The notes beneath the pieces are model-generated. The model searched no databases and was not told the DNA's origin. It saw nothing but the letters and a program-made list of their open reading frames with translations. Shown here piece after piece: positions 57,496-64,000 of a DNA stretch of 64,000 nt. The stretch's first letter is position 1. Each line of letters begins with the position of its first letter. Origin of the DNA: Microplitis mediator. Lineage: Eukaryota > Arthropoda > Insecta > Hymenoptera > Braconidae. A program made the position numbers and the translations under genes. Location of the stretch: positions 8,292,348 to 8,356,347 of the forward strand of contig NC_079974.1 in the NCBI RefSeq assembly GCF_029852145.1. Reading direction: 5' to 3'.

Positions 57496-58540
57496 TTACA
57501 AATGTGGAAAGAAAAGTGAAAATAGAAGAAATGGAATATGATTATTGAATGGATCAATAGTTACGTACGAAATTAATAAAGAAATAATTAACTCGAATTT
57601 CACCCTCTGATTTTTGTATAATAATACTAATGGAAATAGAGTTAGAATAAAGGAGTGGGAGAAAGAATTTTAATATTTCACTGCATGAAAACCCGGTACC
57701 GGTAAACTATTCTTTACTTTAATTTCTGCTTCTTCCTATTGCATGGCTTCAGATCATATAATTGAAACTCTGATAAATTTTTTCTCCGACTCCATAAATT
57801 AATCAATAAGTAATAATAATGATCTATATTTTTTATTATGTAAGTTAATAATATGATTTGCAAATGACTGTGCGTAATTCCACGGGATATTTAATAAGAT
57901 TCGAGTGGGGAATAAATAAGAGAAGGAATGTAAGTATAAGAAAGAGATTCGTCCTATGCTGAGAAACACTGAAATAAAGGGAAGTAAAGAACTATATTAT
58001 TGTAAAAGAAAATTTATTAAGAAGATCGATGTAAAGGTAGAGTAAAGATTACAGGAAATGATAATGGTAGTGGTAGTAACGATATTAACGAATTAGCTGT
58101 CATACAACTATTATGGATGGTTGCAATTTTATCCTTGGTTCACATGTTTCCAGATTATTGCCGCTCACGACGGTTCCAACTCATCTAAATAAAATGTTTG
58201 AAATTAGTACGATTAAGGTAGTGAAAAAAAAATATAAAAGAGGAAGGTTAATGGACTTACCAAGTGCGAGAAAATTTCCCTTCCTCACCTTTCTTTTCCC
58301 AATACCTTAAAACTTAAAACCATCCCAATTGGCACCATGAATCCCCTACATAGACTTGAATTTATCATTTTCTCTCCTTCCCTCTCACTTTGTTTATTAG
58401 TCTGGTCGGCTCGTTGTTGCTTTTTTTTATTTATTTTTCTCGTTCGTGAATCAATTTTTCTCTCTCCTAGTCAGAGTCGGTGCGTGCTGGAAGTAACCAT
58501 GTCGCAATTATTGTATCTATAACTCGGAAATAATAATAAA
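57496..58540. other. Sequence after the gypsy-like element, no 3' LTR found
   Basis: It has a purine-rich patch at 57647-57668 ('aaaggagtgggagaaag'), which could be a polypurine tract, but what follows does not match the 5' LTR at 51217. No gene is recognised. A short 'tctctccttccctctcactt' patch lies near 58372. Confidence 0.45.
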
Positions 58541-60602
58541 TTAAGGCAGTAGGTATATAGTTGTATAGAAAGAGAATGATGATAATAAGTGTCACGATAT
58601 TTGAATATCGCGGCATCTTCGCATTAGGTCGGAGAAGGGCAACAGATGGCAGCACACGCTGCTCAGCACGTCTCACCCATTATTATTATTGTCATACTAT
58701 TATTATTATTATTCTATGTATTATTTTATTTTATTTACTGTGCGTTTATTATTTGTTTAATTTACTAGGTAAAAATTGCGGTCAATTTAGTAAAATTTAC
58801 TGAGTTTTATAAACGGTCAAATAGATTTTATAGTCGCCGGAATAAATAATTGCGCATTTATTTATTTTATTATATGATTATTATTATTATTATTTTGGTT
58901 GGTTGACGCATGCGCGGCAACGCAACAGTTGGCCTCAGTAAATTTATTTATTTTAAATAAATTTACGGGCCTTATAAATAAAACAATGGGAGATTTATTT
59001 AAAAATTATATTATTAATTGGCTCTGAAATATGGGAATGGTCATTTAATGTCGAAAGTGGAAGAATTACATGCCAAACAAGTCATCCATCATGTTGGTGT
59101 CGATGAGTCAATTAACATGAGACAGGTATATTGCTCCATTGGTTGAAATGAGAAAACATTATAAGATGGCGCCGGCCGAGGTGCCGGCATGGGACTTACG
59201 TGCTGCCATGGCCAGACGTGGATAATCGCTTGTGAGAGCAAGGTGTGTTGCTTGTTGCTGCCAGATATCTTAAAAACTGAGACGCCATTTGAACTTAGTA
59301 AAGCGTACAAATTGTATTGGCTAATTGAAAGGCACTATTGACTTGATTGATTGCATTACTTGTTGTGGGAGTATAAATTACAACCAGTGGACCCTGCCAG
59401 CAGTAAATATTACAACAAAGACTGTAAGTACCTTTGTGCTTATTACATTGGCGTGTAATTCGTCCCGCGTTGGTGGCCATTCGTATATCTCTTACGTGAG
59501 AGTGAGAGAAAGCGCACTGCGTACAGTAACGTTCAATAGATATAGATATTTGCGCACTTATTTGTCCTGGCGACAAACTTGAATCCAACACTTGGAAATA
59601 AATTTATGCTACTTGTATTAATTAATTATTGGTGACCGTATCTGTTGTTGACGGTAAATAATTATTAATATTCACGTTATTATTTTTTTTAATAATTATT
59701 AGTGACCGTCTGTTTATTTTGTCGGTAAATAATTATTACCATTTATGTTTATTATATTTATTAACTAATTATTGGCGACCGTGTGTGTGTTGTGGGCGGT
59801 AAATAATTATTAATATTTACAATTATCATTTTACATTTTTAAATAAGTATTTTGAAGAGTATTGATATATTTGATTTAATGCGATAATTATTGTTTAGAT
59901 TATTTATTATTTGGTGGTAAATACCTACCCAGATGTAACTTATTATTTGCTCAGTAGGTAACATTTTGAATAATATTTTTTTACAATTATTTAAATATCA
60001 CCAGTGGTTGTGATATTAAATTTGCGTTTAACAATTAAATATTATTTGCGATTATTTATTGTTCATTATGTGTTGATGATTTATCGGTATCGTATTATTT
60101 AAAACACTGGTGATTATTTGGTGTAACTATTTACAATTATTATCAGTTAGTATTATTGGGAGTAAATAGTTACAGGCGATCAAAGTATTATTGAATTTCT
60201 GCGTATTCCACAATTAATATTGTGACAAATTTATATTGTGCGCATAGTAATTATTATTATTACTATTTATATTTATTCGCTATCACGTGCGAGTGATAGC
60301 AAAACGAACATTTTTGTTATATAAAACTATTGTTTGCGTTAATTGACTATTAGTCAAGGAATTATTGTGAAGTGAATTTTTATTTTTTATATTATTGTTA
60401 ATACCCGCTGAACATTTATAATTTAAAATATATCGGGTTAAATGGCTACCAACTTGGGATTGGTTCAATTTTACTGTTTATTTATTGCATACTGTCTGTT
60501 TCTTGCTATCCTTTTCCAACACCTGAAACTGCTCTCTGTATTTTTACCCTTTCATTTTCATTTCTTATTTATTGTTTATTATATTTTGTTCGTGGGGGTA
60601 CA
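58541..60602 (+). mobile_element. LTR-like region of a second retroelement, ending at 60602; start not determined
   Basis: It ends 'gggggtaca', 5 nt before a primer-binding site at 60608. Inside are a possible splice donor ('agactgtaagtacc', 59418), a polyadenylation-like 'aaataaattt' (59598) and GC-richer promoter-like sequence at 59050-59560. Three ~72-bp units of 'taattattggtgaccgt' type lie at 59622-59822. The 5' boundary could lie anywhere between 58540 and 59300. Confidence 0.4.
59622..59822. repeat. Tandem repeat of ~72 bp, three units
   Basis: Each unit has AATTATTGGTGACCGTNTGT, then TTGT(C/G)GGTAAATAATTATTA and ATATT(T/C)AC. Confidence 0.75.
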
Positions 60603-60607
60603 CGAAC

Positions 60608-60743
60608 TGGCGCCCGATTCGGTTATCTAACCCAGCCTGGGACGAGCTGTGTGTCCAGTGGGGATCGTGAGCATCTATAAGGGATATTTTTGGTTTTGTT
60701 TATCATTTTTATTTTCAGTTTTACCATCGGTGGGCCATAACGG
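60608..60743 (+). promoter_or_regulatory. Primer-binding site and leader start of the second retroelement, truncated
   Basis: TGGCGCCCGATTCGGTTATC follows the LTR-like end. The leader runs only ~130 bp before it meets the end of an oppositely oriented gag at about 60744. The two retroelement pieces are therefore joined 3'-to-5' in opposite orientation. Confidence 0.6.
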
Positions 60744-62408
60744 CTATTCTGCACACGCCACACTCCGCCGTGGGTTGTGACGAATAGTAGTGAACGTTAT
60801 AGGCGGATGTCTCAATCTCGAATATAAGCTTTGGAGGCAAATTAAATAGTTTCGGGAAGATTCTTTTTTCCCTTGATTCCGTGCCCGGATATCCGCTTTA
60901 ATCTCCCTCTGGCGTCTTCCACCGGTGAACCATGTGCAAAACTCGTCTTTAAAGTGTTCCCATCGCGTCCACCGTTCAAAATTCGCTGAACACCACGTAG
61001 CAGCAACGCCAGTGAACACTTCAGGCAGGACTGCCAACCGATCTTCATGTCGTATGCCCGCACTGCGCATTAACACGGACAACCGCCTCAGAAACTCGTC
61101 ACCTGTCATCGACCCATCTCCCGCAAAAGACAGGTTCCAATTGCGGGCAATTGCTCCATAATCGCGATCCCGGCCATGAGATCTGGACCTTGAACGTCGC
61201 TCGGCCCTCTGACTGGCATAAGAATCATTTGATGACCATGATGGGCTACCGCTGGAGTCAGAATCATCGCCATGATCAGATGGTCTCCCCTGGCGCTGTT
61301 GGTGGTTGGTCCTCTGGCCCCGATTTCCCTCTGGTGGCCAATTAACATGCACATTTGACGCCGTGGTAGTGCATGCTGGTGGTATCATACTCATTTGTGG
61401 CCCACAAGCATTCACTGTTTGAGTATTGGCTCTCAAACCGCCCATTTGTCCAGCTGTTGTATGAATGGCGCTTAAATAGGATGGCATCGACGCAACTACG
61501 CAGCTACGAATCGGTGACGACGCCCGGAATGGATCCAGCGGGCGTGATGCGCTTGCTGACGACGTGCCAGCGGTTATGTTCGACAACATTGTCGTGATTA
61601 GGGTCTCAAACACCCTTAATATCTCCACGACATCCCGATGGGTCGCAAATGCGTCCATTGGAGCTTGCTGTGGACCCCCTAGAGCTGCGGATACCGATGG
61701 TGTACTAGTTACTGGCACACTTGACGCTCCAGTCGTTGTAGGAACCTGGGAATGAATTCTCACCGATCGCAATCGATCCATGATCGCCAAATCGTCACGT
61801 TCACGACCAACCGCTGATTCCCGCAACAGCTCGTCCACCAATGGGTCTCATAAAACGTCTTTACCGTCATCACGGTCCATTAAACGTCTGACTCGATCAC
61901 GAATGACACTGTCTGACCCATGGTGATTCAATCACCGACTGCGTAAATACTCTCGCAAAGCCGCAACATCTACGTACTCTGGAATGGTATCGGATCCCGA
62001 CGGAATTTTATCTACTGCTGGGCTCCATCGCACATTGATGGCACCCAGCGCCCTCTGGTGGTATCGATTCAATCGATTTCGAAGAACCAGTGGTGACCCA
62101 AATGTAGATAGTCCGAAGCTGGCCAATAACATTTTGAGTTTTGAGGGTGGTTAGTCCAACAACCACGTAAGTTCTGTCGGAGGAAGGGTGCTATTACTCT
62201 CGTGTTCCTCGTTGTCCTCCAACGTCAACGTGTCGTTGTGCCCATGATTGCCTGCGTCTCGCAATTCATCGGCCAATGGTGTGTGTGTCTGTTGCTGACT
62301 CGCATTCGACTGCCCGCTTAGTGGATCATCATCATCTCCTCCACGCATTCGTTGACATTCAGTCAATAACGCACTCGATGCGTCCCAGATTTCGCGCCAC
62401 GACTCCAT
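60744..62408 (-). pseudogene. gag of a third gypsy-like element, three in-frame stops
   Basis: A single minus-strand frame of ~555 codons from ATG at 62408. It is interrupted only by TAA (62153), TGA (61934) and TGA (~61856). N-terminal 'MESWREIWDASSALLTECQ', then an acidic and Gln/Ser/Pro-rich matrix-like part, an Arg/Ser-rich stretch ('RRSRSRSHGRDRD'), and a capsid-type region. The capsid-type region has 'WNLSFAGDGSMTGDEFLRR', 'VLPEVFTGVAATWCSANF' and 'EFCTWFTGGRRQREIKADI', the pattern of Ty3/gypsy capsid C-terminal domains. It stops after 'TIRHNPRR' without a zinc knuckle, where it meets another element. A diverged copy of its end is on the plus strand at 63945-64000. Confidence 0.75.
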
Positions 62409-62577
62409 TTTAAATTATAAATAAATAATACGCACGATAAATTAATAAAATAAACCCGAATTATCACTCGCGAATAAAATAAATTCGATACTCGGAAAAC
62501 AACAACCCGAAATCTCTTGCTGCGATCCAAATCTCCGCACCTAAACCTGAAACTTCAAAAAAAATCAACCCGTATGA

Positions 62578-62621
62578 TTCAATGGCTCCATGGCCCCACG
62601 TTGGGCGCCATAGAGCCATTG
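62578..62621 (-). promoter_or_regulatory. Primer-binding site (62610-62588) inside a 42-bp hairpin
   Basis: On the minus strand TGGCGCCCAACGTGGGGCCA is a primer-binding site like that at 51942, ~180 bp upstream of the gag ATG at 62408. Here it is embedded in an imperfect palindrome: CAATGGCTC...GAGCCATTG at the outside, CCCACG/GGGCGCC inside. No LTR is recognisable on its 5' side; instead, within ~100 bp, a virus-like ORF starts on the other strand. Confidence 0.7.
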
Positions 62622-62718
62622 AACCATTACCCAATTTGGGTAAAACTAAATTGGTGAAATCTGACGGAGTCAGGAAATAAAACACATTTCTTTGTCATAT
62701 TAATACTTTGTGATTGAA

Positions 62719-63930
62719 ATGTCTACTACTACCGGAGAAAAGAAAGGTAAGTCGTCTGACTACTGGAAGAAGCTAAAAGCTAAAAAGAAGGTCGGTCAAG
62801 CACCTCCAGCTATTGCTGAAGAACGTGCCGAACCAGTGACTGATGATAATTCAGTTAGACCATCTAATCCAGTGACTTCTAAACCAAAGATCACGCGTTC
62901 TGTGCCGAAGGCACCTTCCATTGAATCATCTAAACTACAGAATGATCCTTTGTGGGAGGAATACGGAATGGATGACTGTGGTGGTCTGACACCAGCTCGA
63001 GGCAACGATCGCTTCGCCATCTCGTTTGAAGGATTTATACCTTTGGTCAAGAAAGTTTACGATGCTTTGTCTGCTAAAGACAGGACATTTGGTAAATTTA
63101 TCTCACGATCAATGTTTATATGGTATAACTGTCAGCATTTATATGCTAGAATAGTATCCATCAGAAACGACGAAGGCACTGCTGAGATCGCCGAGACACG
63201 GTTTCTAGACGAAGTTAGTAATGCGACTTTCTTGATACCTGCAACCATTGAGGCTTATTTAAAATCAATAGGTCGCATCACTGATGCGGACGGAGGAAGA
63301 TTTAGAATTGCGTTTCCAGCGTTTCCAAACGTTAATGGTCATTACGACCGAGTTGGGCCAAATACGCATTGGAAATATGAAACACTCCCAGCTCCGATTG
63401 TGGTTAGCAGAAGACTCGTAGCGGATCTAGCCTATAGTAACGATCCAGCGGCAGGGCGAAACTGGGATTTACCAGCAGAGCTTACACCTGCAGAGCAGAA
63501 TCATGGTACTCCGACTAAAAATCTATTAGGTTGGGACCGAGCTACAAATTTAACTACCGAACAGCGACAAATAATGGAAAATTGCGGCATAGCCGACAAT
63601 GATTTTCCATCTGATAAACCAATGTCTAAGTATAACAAAGTGCTCTTTACATTGATCTCTAATCATGTGAGCTATGCGAGTAGATCTATGAAGATGAATC
63701 CTTGCACAATAGTGTCAAGCGAAGGATCCTTTGGTCAAATACTTTATCTCGAACGTGACGTGAGGGTTGAGTTTGTCTTTAACCGGACAGTCCAGTATGT
63801 TGAGTCTGATAATTCTAGGGTCGTTTGTGCTTCTCAGGTTGACAAACGGTTCGTACAAGGTGTAATGGTCATTGCAGCCAGGGTTAGTAAACAAGCTATT
63901 TCTGGTGTTCACAGCATACGTTTGCTATGA
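62719..63930 (+). CDS. Endogenised RNA-virus capsid-like gene, intact 403-codon ORF
   Basis: The ATG at 62719 has A at -3. The frame is open for 403 codons to TGA and has the GC content and codon use of a gene, unlike its AT-rich surroundings. The first ~25 residues are Lys/Gly-rich ('KKGKSSDYWKKLKAKKK'), an RNA-binding type arm. A Pro/Ser/Val-rich linker runs to ~80, and the rest is a mixed alpha/beta domain with 'THWKYETLPAPIVVSRRLV', 'KNLLGWDRATNLT', and a C-terminal 'SSEGSFGQILYL'. No Cys/His motifs, signal peptide, membrane segment or intron. The layout recalls capsid proteins of insect partiti-like viruses, but this is pattern memory. A host gene or a transposon protein cannot be excluded. 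It has no zinc knuckle, so it is not an ordinary gag. Gypsy pieces lie on both sides. Confidence 0.45.
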   Translation: MSTTTGEKKGKSSDYWKKLKAKKKVGQAPPAIAEERAEPVTDDNSVRPSNPVTSKPKITRSVPKAPSIESSKLQNDPLWEEYGMDDCGGLTPARGNDRFAISFEGFIPLVKKVYDALSAKDRTFGKFISRSMFIWYNCQHLYARIVSIRNDEGTAEIAETRFLDEVSNATFLIPATIEAYLKSIGRITDADGGRFRIAFPAFPNVNGHYDRVGPNTHWKYETLPAPIVVSRRLVADLAYSNDPAAGRNWDLPAELTPAEQNHGTPTKNLLGWDRATNLTTEQRQIMENCGIADNDFPSDKPMSKYNKVLFTLISNHVSYASRSMKMNPCTIVSSEGSFGQILYLERDVRVEFVFNRTVQYVESDNSRVVCASQVDKRFVQGVMVIAARVSKQAISGVHSIRLL

Positions 63931-63944
63931 CTTTGGTGAGTATG

Positions 63945-64000
63945 CTAATGTACCTCTTTGCCATATAACGTTCCTTACTATTCGTCACAACCCACGGCGG
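63945..64000 (+). pseudogene. Fragment of a gypsy gag end, plus strand, running out of the window
   Basis: The last ~45 bases are the reverse complement of 60764-60808 with a few changes. The frame reads 'ITFLTIRHNPRR' where the minus-strand gag has 'ITFTTIRHNPRR'. The copy begins only ~15 bp after the stop codon of the virus-like ORF, in the middle of the gag family's C-terminal region. Confidence 0.75.

Noticed and set aside
57496..58540. 3' LTR of the gypsy-like element
   Set aside because: No stretch resembles the 5' LTR at 51217-51934.
61151..61755. Plus-strand ORFs at 60925-61755
   Set aside because: Antisense of the minus-strand gag, which has gag-type motifs in order.

Overview
The window is AT-rich eukaryotic DNA that behaves like repeat-dominated intergenic and intronic insect sequence. 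The transposon families, the spliced short exons and the virus-derived insert fit an arthropod, and a hymenopteran parasitoid is my best guess. That guess is inference from family resemblance; no single-copy marker gene proves it. No complete, undamaged ordinary host gene is visible.

Layout. 1-598: a dispersed SINE-like copy ending in a long (TA)n tract. 599-11078: a DNA transposon with ~480-bp terminal inverted repeats (TIRs) and a multi-exon, broken transposase gene. It has been invaded by a 21-bp palindromic minisatellite, by a second TIR element (2469-3907, TTA target duplication) and, in its right TIR, by a ~4.8-kb cluster of MITE-like repeats. 11176-13790: an older TIR element filled with GATC/ATAT palindromic repeats and split by a solo LTR (12316-13725, target duplication GATT). 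14846-15974: a tRNA-derived SINE head, a fragment of a transposon-type protein, and a broken ORF with a signal-peptide-like start. 16391-20288: a TIR element holding a near-perfect 0.6-kb-armed palindrome that duplicates a SWIM-type zinc-finger gene, plus a 1.4-kb repeat X. 20640-25690: a ~165-bp satellite, a TIR element carrying what looks like the 5' end of an RWD-domain gene, and small MITEs.

25784-39263, minus strand: five exons of a BEN-domain-like gene with consistent phase-0 introns, two of the exons carrying a premature stop. Its introns hold a second solo LTR (34703-36116, target duplication GTGT), fold-back MITEs and the second copy of repeat X. 40188-42148: an internally deleted hAT element. 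42150-44705: the 3' end of an LTR retroelement (membrane-segment ORF remnant, polypurine tract, 1.1-kb LTR). 45180-48420: repeated GC-rich modules and minisatellites. 48417-48821: a Mutator-like (MULE) protein fragment. 49747-51085: a Tc1/mariner-like fold-back element.

51217-57500: a defective Ty3/gypsy element with 5' LTR, primer-binding site, a 1-kb minisatellite leader, gag, protease, an RT truncated before its YxDD box, and an integrase with D,D,E. 58540-60740: the 5' end of another LTR element. 60744-62610: a minus-strand gypsy gag with three stop codons and its primer-binding site. 62719-63930: an intact 403-codon ORF that I read as an endogenised RNA-virus capsid-like gene. It is flanked on its other side by gag-like sequence in the opposite orientation (63945-64000). 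The captured virus gene bracketed by inverted retrotransposon pieces, together with the gene-capturing and palindromic elements, is the most interesting content.
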